A DNA stretch of 59,711 nucleotides, taken from contig JBGOTP010000001.1 of NCBI GenBank assembly GCA_041476545.1, forward strand, positions 1-59,711. The letters run 5' to 3'. Positions within the stretch are counted from its first letter, which is position 1. Each line of letters starts with the position of its first letter. The notes beneath the pieces are model-generated. The model was not told the origin of the DNA, did not search any database, and was given only the letters and a program-made list of their open reading frames with translations. A program made the translations under genes and the position numbers. This document shows, piece by piece, positions 53,175 to 59,711 of this stretch. The stretch is from JBGOTP01 sp041476545 (GTDB lineage Bacteria > Acidobacteriota > Vicinamibacteria > Vicinamibacterales > CAVVIG01).

Positions 53175-53262
53175 GCCTTCGCTCGCTGCGCGAGCTTCGG
53201 CTGGGCAGGCCAGCCTTGCGTTTCCACTGCGCGAGCTTCGGCTGGGCACGCCAGCCTTGGGT
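53172..53262. repeat. Hairpin and 41-bp-period direct repeat after tRNA-Gly
   Basis: CCAGCC-TTC-GCTCG-CTGCG-CGAGC-TTC-GGCTGG (53172-53204) folds as a nested hairpin starting in the CCA of the tRNA. Its right part, CTGCGCGAGCTTCGGCTGGG onward (about 34 bp), recurs at 53227. The first copy starts at 53186, so the period is 41 bp. It may serve as the tRNA terminator. Confidence 0.75.
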
Positions 53263-53284
53263 CTGAACCTCTAACCTCCGACCG
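53263..53284. repeat. Short ACCTCTA-type repeat
   Basis: About four 7-nt units (ACCTCTA, ACCTCCG, ACCGCTA, ACCTCTC) between the tRNA repeat and the kdpE stop. Confidence 0.5.
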
Positions 53285-53998
53285 CTAACCTCTCGGATTG
53301 AAGCGATACCCCACCCACGGCTCGGTGACCAGATAACGGGGATTCGCCGGATCCGGCTCCAGTTTCTTCCGCAGCTGGCCCATGAACACGCGGAGGTATT
53401 CGGGCTGTTCCTGCGACGCCTCACCCCACACGGCTTCGAGCAGCGCCGCATGTGCAATGACGCGATTGGGCCGCCGCGCCATGTAGACGAACAGATCGAA
53501 CTCTTTCGGCGTGAGCCGGATTTCCCGGCCGTGCGCGATCACCCGTCGCGTGTCGAGATCGATCTTGAAATCCCCCGCCTCGAACGACGCGGGCTCCTGC
53601 GCCGTCGTGCCAGGGCCGCGTCGAAGCGCCGCGCGCACGCGCGCCATCAGCTCGTCAATCCCGAACGGCTTGGTGACGTAGTCGTCGGCACCCGAGTCGA
53701 GCGCCTCGACCTTGGACCGTTCCTCGCCCTTGACCGACAGCACGATAATCGGCACAGTCGAGAGAGCCCGGATGCGGCGGCACAACTCAATGCCGTTCAT
53801 GTGCGGCATGTACAAGTCGGTGATCACCAGTTCCGGATTCCATTCCTTGAAGTCCGCCAGCGCGGCTTCGCCCTCGGCGGCCGTGTGCACCTGGTAGCCC
53901 TGGCTCGTCAGAACCGTGCGCAGCACGCGAGTGATCTGCGATTCGTCGTCGACGACGAGCACACGGGACTTCTCGACGGCGATGGGTTGAGCCTGCAT
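53285..53998 (-). CDS. kdpE: OmpR-family response regulator, KdpE-like
   Basis: A response regulator of 237 residues. The receiver domain has VLVVDDESQITRVLRTVL, the phospho-Asp in LVITDLYMPHMNGIELC and the Lys in DDYVTKPFGIDEL. A winged-helix effector follows (RLTPKEFDLFVYMARRPNRVIAHAALLEAVWG, LRVFMGQLRKKLEPDP). It resembles KdpE, the potassium-uptake regulator. It follows the KdpD-like kinase gene by 44 nt containing a palindrome. No kdpFABC genes are in the window. Confidence 0.88.
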   Translation of the reverse strand: MQAQPIAVEKSRVLVVDDESQITRVLRTVLTSQGYQVHTAAEGEAALADFKEWNPELVITDLYMPHMNGIELCRRIRALSTVPIIVLSVKGEERSKVEALDSGADDYVTKPFGIDELMARVRAALRRGPGTTAQEPASFEAGDFKIDLDTRRVIAHGREIRLTPKEFDLFVYMARRPNRVIAHAALLEAVWGEASQEQPEYLRVFMGQLRKKLEPDPANPRYLVTEPWVGYRFNPRG

Positions 53999-54020
53999 GG
54001 GGTTCTCCCTCCCTCGGCGG

Positions 54021-54074
54021 ACCTGATCAGGTACGCCCTGCGTTAGAGAGAGACCGCGATTGGCGCGGTCTCTC
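54021..54074. promoter_or_regulatory. Palindrome and strong hairpin at the kdpD-kdpE junction
   Basis: ACCTGATCAGGT (54021-54032) is a perfect 12-bp palindrome in the spacer. GAGAGACCGCG-ATTGG-CGCGGTCTCTC (54048-54074) is a perfect 11-bp stem at the kinase 3' end. They could attenuate or stabilise the downstream kdpE message, or bind a dimeric regulator. Confidence 0.5.
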
Positions 54075-55233
54075 CTTCATCTCTCGACGTCACTGTGCGG
54101 AGCGGCAGTGCAATGACGACGGCCGTGCCCCGGCCGGACGGTCGCGCCTCAATCCAGATGCGTCCAGCCTGCGCCTCGACGAGCCGCCTCGCAATCGGCA
54201 GGCCCAGACCGACGCCCGCCGCCCGGCGGGGATCAGCGGCCTCCCGTCCCGGGACGCGAAAGAACTTCTCGAAGACCTGCTCCCGAAGTTCGGGAACGAT
54301 GCCCGGCCCCTCGTCGGTGATGACGATGCGCGCGTGGCCCTCGTTGTCGCGCGCGGTCGTCACGCCGATGTCGGTGCCGGCCGGCGCGTATTTGCTCGCG
54401 TTGTCGAGCAGGATATAGATCACTTCGGCGATGGCGGCGGCATCGACCGGCAGCGCCGGCAGATGGTCGTCGAGCGCCAGGCGCACGTGGTGGTACCGCG
54501 TCACCGTGCCGGCCCGCGCGAGCCCGGCTTTCACAATCGCGTCGAGATGCACGGCCGGTGTCCCATGCGCCTCGGACGGGTCCCGATGGTCGGCCTTGGA
54601 CAGTCCCTCGATGAAGCGATTGAGGCGATCGGATTCCTCATCGATCACTTCGAGCAGTTCGCGCCGCCCTTCCGCGGGAAGGGTTCCCCGCTGATTCCAG
54701 TCGTTCGAGCCCATCAGCGCGGTCACCGCCGCTTTGATGGCGGTCAAGGGCGTCCGCAGGTTGTGTGTGAGCGCATCGAGCAGGGCGGCCTTGAGCTGTT
54801 CGTTGCGCCGCGCGGCTTCCGCCTCGCTCGCCCGATCGAAGGCGAACTGCAGTTCCTGGTAGAGCCGCTCGATCTCCCGTCGTCCCGTCTGCGCCTCCAC
54901 GTGCCGGCGCTCGGCGCGCGCGGCCAGCTCGCCGACAACAATGGCCGTAATCGTAAAGGTGGAGAACGCCACCCAGTCGTTGGGATCTTCAAAGCGCGCC
55001 GCGCCAACCGGAGACAGAAAATAGTACGAGAATCCAAGCGCCGCCGACGCGGACGCCAGCAGCCCCGGACCCGTCCCCCATGTCCGCGCGATGATGAGCA
55101 CGGCGAGCAGCAGCACCGGCGCCGCCGCTTCGGCCGTAATGGCTGGCGTCATGTGCAGGGCCGCCACGCACGGCGCGATGATCATCGTCGCCGAAAGGTA
55201 AGCGAGTGCGCGCGCGCGTGCCGTCCGCTGCAT
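54043..55233 (-). CDS. KdpD-like histidine kinase lacking the N-terminal KdpD/USP domains
   Basis: A sensor kinase of 396 residues that matches only the C-terminal half of KdpD. Four TM helices of the DUF4118 type come first (LAYLSATMIIAPCVAAL, APVLLLAVLIIARTWG, LLASASAALGFSYYFL, WVAFSTFTITAIVVGEL). HisKA follows with the phospho-His in LLDALTHNLRTPLTAIK, then HATPase with VIYILLDNASKYAPAG, TDEGPGIVPE and GVGLGLPIARRLVEAQAG. Full KdpD has about 890 residues with an ATP-binding sensor and a UspA domain. ATG 55233 fits the TATAAT at 55250-55255. Confidence 0.87.
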   Translation of the reverse strand: MQRTARARALAYLSATMIIAPCVAALHMTPAITAEAAAPVLLLAVLIIARTWGTGPGLLASASAALGFSYYFLSPVGAARFEDPNDWVAFSTFTITAIVVGELAARAERRHVEAQTGRREIERLYQELQFAFDRASEAEAARRNEQLKAALLDALTHNLRTPLTAIKAAVTALMGSNDWNQRGTLPAEGRRELLEVIDEESDRLNRFIEGLSKADHRDPSEAHGTPAVHLDAIVKAGLARAGTVTRYHHVRLALDDHLPALPVDAAAIAEVIYILLDNASKYAPAGTDIGVTTARDNEGHARIVITDEGPGIVPELREQVFEKFFRVPGREAADPRRAAGVGLGLPIARRLVEAQAGRIWIEARPSGRGTAVVIALPLRTVTSRDEGETAPIAVSL

Positions 55234-55249
55234 GATCCCGACCGATCCC

Positions 55250-55295
55250 ATTATAGGCGGCGGATTCACGCGGGCGCGTGCCTCCGCGCTATTAT
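55250..55295. promoter_or_regulatory. Divergent -10 elements for the KdpD-like gene and hpt
   Basis: Minus-strand TATAAT (55250-55255) serves the kinase gene; plus-strand TATTAT (55290-55295) serves hpt, 9 nt before its GTG. The two -10 boxes are only about 34 bp apart, so the promoters must overlap. Confidence 0.45.
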
Positions 55296-55304
55296 GCTTT
55301 CCTT

Positions 55305-55826
55305 GTGTCCGACCCGCGCCGGATCGACATGCTGCTGACCGCCGAGGAGATTCGCCGGCGTGTCGGCGACATCGCCGCCCAAATCACTCGCGATTGCCCG
55401 GATGGCGTCCACGTCGTCGCGGTGATGAAAGGCGCCTTCGTCTTCCTGTCCGATTTGATCAGGCAGATGGATGGTCCTGTCACGGTCGATTTCATCGCGC
55501 TGGCGAGTTACGCGGACGGCACCACCAGTTCCGGCGACGTGCGAGTGCTCACGGATGCTGACACGGACATCGCGGGCCGCGACGTGGTCCTCGTCGAGGA
55601 TATCGTCGACAGCGGCCTGACGCTCACGGCGCTGCACGCGCTCCTCCGTGCCCGCGCACCCAGAACCTTGCGGACGGCGTGCCTGCTCAGCAAGCCCTCC
55701 CGGCGGCAAGTGGACGTGAAGGTCGAGTACATCGGCTTCACCATCGATGATCACTTCGTCGTGGGGTACGGCCTCGACCATGCCGGCCGGTATCGCAATC
55801 TGCCGTACATCGCGGTGTTGACGTGA
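55305..55826 (+). CDS. hpt: Hypoxanthine phosphoribosyltransferase
   Basis: Salvages hypoxanthine and guanine with PRPP. It has 173 residues. The PRPP loop is VVLVEDIVDSGLTL, the flexible loop SYADGTTSSGDV, and the base-binding end FVVGYGLDHAGRYRNLPYI. GTG 55305 is chosen; ATG 55329 is an internal alternative. It is often next to tilS and ftsH, but not here. Confidence 0.94.
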   Translation: MSDPRRIDMLLTAEEIRRRVGDIAAQITRDCPDGVHVVAVMKGAFVFLSDLIRQMDGPVTVDFIALASYADGTTSSGDVRVLTDADTDIAGRDVVLVEDIVDSGLTLTALHALLRARAPRTLRTACLLSKPSRRQVDVKVEYIGFTIDDHFVVGYGLDHAGRYRNLPYIAVLT

Positions 55827-55900
55827 CGCTTCGTGTTAGTCTCACTACACCTGCGCCATCGACCGTGAACTGAACGCGCGTACGTTCATCGTGCCGGGCC

Positions 55901-56761
55901 TTGGGAATGCATACCATGCCACAACGCCACGCATCGGAATCCGATCGCCGCGCGCGCACACCGACCGACACCGAGCGGTGGTCGACCGCGCTGACGTCCA
56001 TTGCGCCGAACTCGATTCTCATCCGCGGCTATCCCGTGGACGAGATGATGGGACGGCTGTCGTTTGCCGACGCCGTCTATCTGCTCCTGATGGGGGAACT
56101 ACCCACGCCCGCGATCGGCCGCATGCTGAATGCGGTGCTCGTGTCCTCCCTCGATCACGGCGTGACCCCGCCGTCGACGCTGGCCGCGCGCAATGTCGCC
56201 ACGTCCGGGGCGCCGCTCAAGGACTGCGTCGCAGCGGGCATTCTCGCGTTTGGGCGGCATCACGGTGGCGACATCGAGTCGTGCATGCGTTTTCTCGACC
56301 GCGGGCTGACGCTCGTGCGCGGCGGCCGTTCGGTGCGGCAGGCAGCCGACGAGATCATCGCCGACTGCGTGCGCGACGGCCAGGCACCGCCTGGATTCGG
56401 CCATCGCTTCCACACGCGGGATCCCCGTGCGTCGCGGCTATTTCAGATGGCTCTCGAACTGGAGCTCGAGGGCGAGCACGTGCGGATGATCCGCGCGGCG
56501 GAACGGGCGCTCGACGCCCGCGAGGCGGACACGGGCCGGCATCTGCCGGTGAACGTGGACGGAGCCATTGCGGCCGTCTGCGCGGATCTCGGATTCGCGT
56601 ACGAACTGGGCAATGCGATCTTCCTGATTTCCCGTCTGCCCGGCCTCATCGCGCACGCGCACGAAGAGCGGACGCGCCAGGCACCGATGCGGCAGATCGA
56701 TCCGAAGGATCACGACTACGACGGGTCCGCGGCGCGCCGCCTGCCCGAAGGCCGAAAGTAG
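55901..56761 (+). CDS. Citrate synthase-family protein (citryl-CoA lyase-like)
   Basis: A short citrate synthase-fold protein of about 285 residues (true citrate synthases have about 430). The catalytic His/Asp framework is visible: SLDHGVTPPST, PPGFGHRFHTRDPR and LPVNVDGAIAAVCADLG. Short family members include citryl-CoA lyase and methylcitrate-type enzymes, so the reaction may be cleavage of citryl-CoA or synthesis of another acyl-citrate. The start is TTG 55901, ATG 55907 or ATG 55916; the first 15 residues are not conserved-looking. No other TCA or citrate lyase genes are nearby. Confidence 0.82.
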   Translation: MGMHTMPQRHASESDRRARTPTDTERWSTALTSIAPNSILIRGYPVDEMMGRLSFADAVYLLLMGELPTPAIGRMLNAVLVSSLDHGVTPPSTLAARNVATSGAPLKDCVAAGILAFGRHHGGDIESCMRFLDRGLTLVRGGRSVRQAADEIIADCVRDGQAPPGFGHRFHTRDPRASRLFQMALELELEGEHVRMIRAAERALDAREADTGRHLPVNVDGAIAAVCADLGFAYELGNAIFLISRLPGLIAHAHEERTRQAPMRQIDPKDHDYDGSAARRLPEGRK

Positions 56762-56792
56762 CGCGAGGCGCGATGATATAGTTACGTCAAAA

Positions 56793-56869
56793 GGGCGCTT
56801 AGCTCAGCTGGTTAGAGCGCGTGCTTCACACGCACGAGGTCGGGGGTTCGAGCCCCTCAGCGCCCACCA
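56793..56869 (+). tRNA. tRNA-Val (CAC)
   Basis: Acceptor GGGCGCT/AGCGCCC, D arm TAGCTCAGCTGGTTAGAGC, anticodon arm CGTGC-TTCACAC-GCACG with anticodon CAC, T arm GGGGGTTCGAGCCCC, encoded CCA. TATAGT 15 nt upstream is a likely -10. The 3' end borders a region of accessory character. Confidence 0.95.
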
Positions 56870-56934
56870 TTCAACCGCAGTAAAGACAATCACTTAGCGA
56901 AGTTGGCAAAAACGAAGAGGGCGCGAGCCTGCCC

Positions 56935-57013
56935 TTTGGGGACGGTTTGGGGACGGTTTGGTGGCACTTTGAAGGCGGTCTCCTGTCGTCAAAATAGCTT
57001 TTGATATCAAAAG
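56935..57013. repeat. Tandem TTTGGGGACGG and a 16-bp palindrome next to tRNA-Val
   Basis: TTTGGGGACGG occurs twice in tandem plus a partial copy (56935-56961). CTTTTGATATCAAAAG (56998-57013) is a perfect 16-bp palindrome. Both lie within 150 bp of the tRNA 3' end, where integrated elements keep arm-type and regulatory sites. No integrase gene is recognisable in the remaining sequence. Confidence 0.6.
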
Positions 57014-57046
57014 TCGGTAGGCTGTTTCCGGGCTGAAGGCGGGTCG

Positions 57047-57727
57047 TCAGTCCCTGTGGAGGACGGCTGGATGTCGACGCGAGATCGCAAAAATGGCCGG
57101 CCAACCAAGAACGCCGATCGGAGAGCACCGGCAGGAATATTGGCGCTGCAGCGCGAGCTGAGGGTCCGACTCGTCAGCTCGGGGGGACGCCCATCGGATC
57201 CCAGCGCCGACAATTCGCCGGCTCGTGACCCTCAAGAAGGACGTCTGGAAGGACCTGCAACGGCACGCTGCCCTGCTCTCAAGGCTCGGCCAGGGCGTCA
57301 GTCCGGGACAGTTCGCGGCGATGCGAGTCAGATCGTAATACGACGCGATCGGCATCGAACCGACGGCTTCAAGGCAGCGAGCAAGAAGTCGGTCACACAG
57401 CTGCCGCCAGTCTTCGCCGGTCGGAATCGCATGAACCGGCACTTCCATCTCGACCCATGAATCCGGAAAGGTACTCTCGATCGCCTCCGCTATCGGGAGC
57501 ACCACTTTCCGAAATCGGTCGTCGTCTTCTCGACGTCGCTGATACGTGTCGAGTGACGTGTGCTCGACGGCATGACGGGTGTTCTTGCGGTCGACGATGG
57601 CGTCACAGCCACCCTGCCCCGGCTTCTCTCGGTCGGGGTGCTCGACGACCGTGATCGGAGACCTTTCAATTCTTCCGATCACGGTGCACCAGCCGTCGAT
57701 GGCGCGATCTTCGCGTTCCGTGTTCAT
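57047..57727 (-). CDS. Hypothetical protein, C-terminal third doubtful
   Basis: A 226-residue open frame. Residues 1-130 look like a real acidic, soluble protein (GRIERSPITVVEHPDREKPG, VEHTSLDTYQRRREDDDRF, DSWVEMEVPVHAIPTGEDW). After about residue 140 the composition turns Arg/Ser/Cys-rich, as if out of frame, so a frameshift or an overrun is likely. I do not recognise a family. It is on the same strand as, and 133 nt after, the kinase gene, so it may belong to that accessory operon. Confidence 0.5.
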   Translation of the reverse strand: MNTEREDRAIDGWCTVIGRIERSPITVVEHPDREKPGQGGCDAIVDRKNTRHAVEHTSLDTYQRRREDDDRFRKVVLPIAEAIESTFPDSWVEMEVPVHAIPTGEDWRQLCDRLLARCLEAVGSMPIASYYDLTRIAANCPGLTPWPSLESRAACRCRSFQTSFLRVTSRRIVGAGIRWASPRADESDPQLALQRQYSCRCSPIGVLGWPAIFAISRRHPAVLHRD

Positions 57728-57860
57728 GGTTAAGGCATGGATAAAGTTGATGCTATCGCCATTTCAACTGCATACGCCAACTCCCTGCTCGACCCGCTGT
57801 TGGATCGCCCGGCCTGAGTCAGCCTCGCGGGTCGCTCAGCAACTGAAGCAGCATGCCGCG

Positions 57861-58955
57861 CTACTTCGACGACAGCGCGGTCATGATGTCAACGGCCGTC
57901 GGTCGCTTGCTCTGCTCAAATTCAAGCATCTGCCGGATGAGGAAGTTCGTTTGTGAATCTGTGGACGCGTCCGCAAACGCCTTAGCGCCGACGACGAACG
58001 GGTCTGGGGTGTCACCAGTCAGCATTTCGTACCAACTGATACCCAACGCGTAGATGTCGCTCGCTGCGGTAGCTTCGTGCGGCGCGACTCTCTGTTCATG
58101 GGCCATGTAGTACCAAGAGCCCAGTTGGATAGATGCCTTCGTGATTGTTGCGGCGGAAGTGAACGCTGGATTCATATCCGACCACCGAACGATGCCGAGA
58201 TCGCCGAGCACGTACCGATCGCCGAAGCGAAGAATGTTGTGCGGCTTTACGTCGCGATGAACGCACCCCATGTCGTGCAGATACTTAAGTCCGGTGGCGC
58301 TCGCGGAGATCACGAGACGAGCCTGATCGGCGGTCAGGGGCGCAGCCTCGATTTGCGCACCAAGCGACTGATCGGCCAACTCCATGACCAAGAATGGGTG
58401 CCCATCGTAGGTGCCTCGATCAATGTGCGTAACGATATTCGGGTGTGAAAGCGCTGCCCCGTTCTCCGCCTCTCGTGAGAATCGACGTTTCACATCGTTG
58501 AGCATCGAGGGGTCAAGCAAGTCCGCCCGAGGATCCACGACCTTGATGGCGAACTCCTTTCGGCCGACGACGCGCTGACACCGCCACACTTGCGCCACGG
58601 CGCCACGTCCCAGCTCAACGACGAGTTCGTAGTCGAAGTCTCTCGCCTTGAATCGAAGGCCAGGCGACAGGGCCAATGTTGCTGGCCTGATCTGTGTGAA
58701 TGCGTTGTCGATGTCTTCCTTTGTGATCAACGCACCATCTCGCCGAACGCGAAACTTCGCATGCTCGATAGGACGCAAGCTAGTCGTCGGCGTCAAGAAA
58801 GGTGCGAACGCGTTCTTGCTGTTGTGTGCTTCGAGAGTGGCTGGACTCCACTCAGTCGCGGCCATCAGCTCGACAGCCGTGACGATGTCTCCTTCTTTCT
58901 TGCTCTTCAGGTGTTGCTGGAACCGCTCAAGCCACGGTCGGAGTTTCTTGGCCAT
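57861..58955 (-). CDS. Ser/Thr protein kinase with N-terminal extension
   Basis: A soluble kinase of about 364 residues. About 105 residues of unknown function precede the kinase domain, which starts at DYELVVELGRGAVAQVWRC. The ATP Lys is in EFAIKVVDP, the catalytic loop is VHRDVKPHNIL, and the DFG site reads GDLGIV. The activation segment ends in MAHEQRV where most kinases have APE. It has no TM helix, unlike the kinase at the left end of the window. ATG 58955 lies 5 nt after the winged-helix gene, so the two are one operon. The island-like setting and nearby methylase raise the possibility of a defence role. Confidence 0.85.
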   Translation of the reverse strand: MAKKLRPWLERFQQHLKSKKEGDIVTAVELMAATEWSPATLEAHNSKNAFAPFLTPTTSLRPIEHAKFRVRRDGALITKEDIDNAFTQIRPATLALSPGLRFKARDFDYELVVELGRGAVAQVWRCQRVVGRKEFAIKVVDPRADLLDPSMLNDVKRRFSREAENGAALSHPNIVTHIDRGTYDGHPFLVMELADQSLGAQIEAAPLTADQARLVISASATGLKYLHDMGCVHRDVKPHNILRFGDRYVLGDLGIVRWSDMNPAFTSAATITKASIQLGSWYYMAHEQRVAPHEATAASDIYALGISWYEMLTGDTPDPFVVGAKAFADASTDSQTNFLIRQMLEFEQSKRPTAVDIMTALSSK

Positions 58956-58960
58956 TGGCG

Positions 58961-59401
58961 TTAGCGCAGCTGGCGGTGCCACGATCTCAAGACCACCGCT
59001 CTGCGCTCCGCCGTCGCCGGTGAGAGGCCGCTGAGACGCGAGATTCTGTCGCCGATCTTCTTCACATCCACTTCGGGCACGGACAGCAGGTTTGGAGCAA
59101 TGAGCTGGACCGAGGCGCAGTCGCTGACGGCGCTCGCCAGCTGCTTCTTTTCTTCAGGCGTGCCGACTTCCGTTGCGAGCAAACGCTTGGCACGAGGTGT
59201 CAGCTCGGGCTCGCCTTCAGGCTTCAGAAAGCCGAGAACCCGAGCCGCTTGCAGGCGGTAGCGAACGTGACGTTCCGAGAACTTCGTTTTCTCGGCCAAA
59301 TCCTTGACGGCAGTGGTCGGCGACACCGGTATCGCCTCCAGCAAGCGCCGGACAAGTGCGAGGGAATCCGCCTGCGGAACGTCTGAGGTCTTGAGCTTCA
59401 C
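58961..59401 (-). CDS. Winged-helix DNA-binding protein
   Basis: A protein of 146 residues. The N-terminal half is a winged helix: VSPTTAVKDLAEKTKFSERHVRYRLQAARVLGFLKPEG with the wing ELTPRAKRLL. The C-terminal half ends in LSPATAERRAVVLRSWHRQL, a helical motif seen in restriction-modification-associated regulators. It is 5 nt upstream of the kinase gene and divergent from the methylase gene, with 111 bp between, so it may regulate both. Confidence 0.75.
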   Translation of the reverse strand: MKLKTSDVPQADSLALVRRLLEAIPVSPTTAVKDLAEKTKFSERHVRYRLQAARVLGFLKPEGEPELTPRAKRLLATEVGTPEEKKQLASAVSDCASVQLIAPNLLSVPEVDVKKIGDRISRLSGLSPATAERRAVVLRSWHRQLR

Positions 59402-59512
59402 GGTCGGGCTTGCCCCGCGGGCATCTTACCGAAAGCGTCGGAGCGATGGTAGCGGGCAGCTGTGGAGGCATCGTGTGACCCGGGCTGTCACACCTTCGGT
59501 TACACTCAGGGC

Positions 59513-59711
59513 GTGCCAACCGCGGTCAAGATCGCATCGGAAACTGTTGCCCCTCCGCTCAAGTGGGCTGGCGGTAAACGCTGGCAAATACCGCACTTAC
59601 TGCCGCTGTGGCAATCGCACACTGGGCGCCGTCTCGTCGAGCCTTTTTGCGGCGGCTTGGCTGTCTCTCTGGGACTTCGTCCTCGGGCCGCGCTCCTCAA
59701 TGACGCCAATC
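59513..59711 (+). CDS. DNA adenine methylase (Dam/D12 class), N-terminal part
   Basis: Starts at GTG 59513 and runs off the right edge, so only 66 residues are visible. PPLKWAGGKRWQIPHLLPL is the D12-class SAM-binding N-terminus, and RLVEPFCGGLAVSLGL is the F-x-G-G-type motif I region, followed by LLNDAN. The family methylates adenine N6, often as part of restriction-modification or as an orphan in mobile elements. Its catalytic DPPY motif lies outside the window. Confidence 0.85.
   Translation, partial: MPTAVKIASETVAPPLKWAGGKRWQIPHLLPLWQSHTGRRLVEPFCGGLAVSLGLRPRAALLNDAN

Noticed and set aside
56871..57128. 85-codon minus-strand frame after tRNA-Val, possibly an integrase remnant
   Set aside because: No integrase catalytic residues (R-H-R-Y) are visible and the sequence is made largely of the short repeats.

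Overview
The window is a high-GC, gene-dense bacterial chromosome segment. The envelope genes are Gram-negative (Pal, BamD, lipoproteins with lipoboxes). Several gene types are frequent in Acidobacteriota: a Ser/Thr kinase fused to a PD40/TolB-like propeller, an S55 peptidase paired with a secreted propeller, and kinase-rich signalling. I infer an acidobacterium, possibly Vicinamibacteria-like. No rRNA or marker tree was available to confirm this.

Layout. 1-7.2 kb: 5' part of pepA, a secreted PKD protein, a kinase-propeller gene broken by an in-frame TAG, and a toxin-antitoxin cluster (nucleotidyltransferase pair, a nucleotidyltransferase remnant, VapBC), then a JAMM protease. 7.2-14.8 kb: ketone-body/acetoacetate genes (thiolase, CoA-transferase B and, 5 kb away, CoA-transferase A), interrupted by a TauE-like permease, Pal, a lipoprotein, a NarL-type two-component system and a mannosyl-3-phosphoglycerate phosphatase. 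14.9-15.6 kb: a second PIN toxin pair. 15.7-26.5 kb: one leftward aromatic amino acid supraoperon, aroDE-trpE-G-D-C-F-B-A-chorismate mutase-DAHP synthase-tyrA. It is preceded by a consensus promoter and a transcription attenuator whose leader peptide carries Trp-Trp-Tyr-Trp codons. 26.5-31 kb: an ATP-grasp/GNAT fusion, an unknown helical protein, a third PIN pair and palindromic repeats. 31.4-37.3 kb: S55 peptidase, propeller protein, and an anti-sigma/ECF sigma pair with a sigma-E-type promoter. 37.3-42.5 kb: two peptide-type ABC permeases and a very large sigma-54 activator. 42.7-55.3 kb: aroC, a decayed GxxExxY gene, def-fmt-rsmB-PASTA-rpe-ybgC-bamD, pgsA, a mannose-1-P guanylyltransferase/phosphomannomutase pair, tRNA-Gly and KdpDE. 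55.3-59.7 kb: hpt, a citrate synthase-family protein, tRNA-Val, then a probable accessory region (hypothetical protein, Ser/Thr kinase, winged-helix protein, Dam-type methylase).

The strongest single observation is the attenuator. All four pairing segments can be read directly, and terminator and antiterminator are mutually exclusive 10-bp helices. If it works as drawn, one leader sensing charged tRNA-Trp (and perhaps tRNA-Tyr) controls the common pathway and all three branches. The second theme is short intergenic repeats. Several families of degenerate small-unit repeats and REP-like hairpins occupy the spaces between genes, including every gap over 40 nt inside the supraoperon. They also flank the broken GxxExxY gene in inverted orientation. 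A third theme is that many first genes of transcription units have a -10-like hexamer only 6-12 nt before the start codon, which suggests frequent leaderless transcripts.
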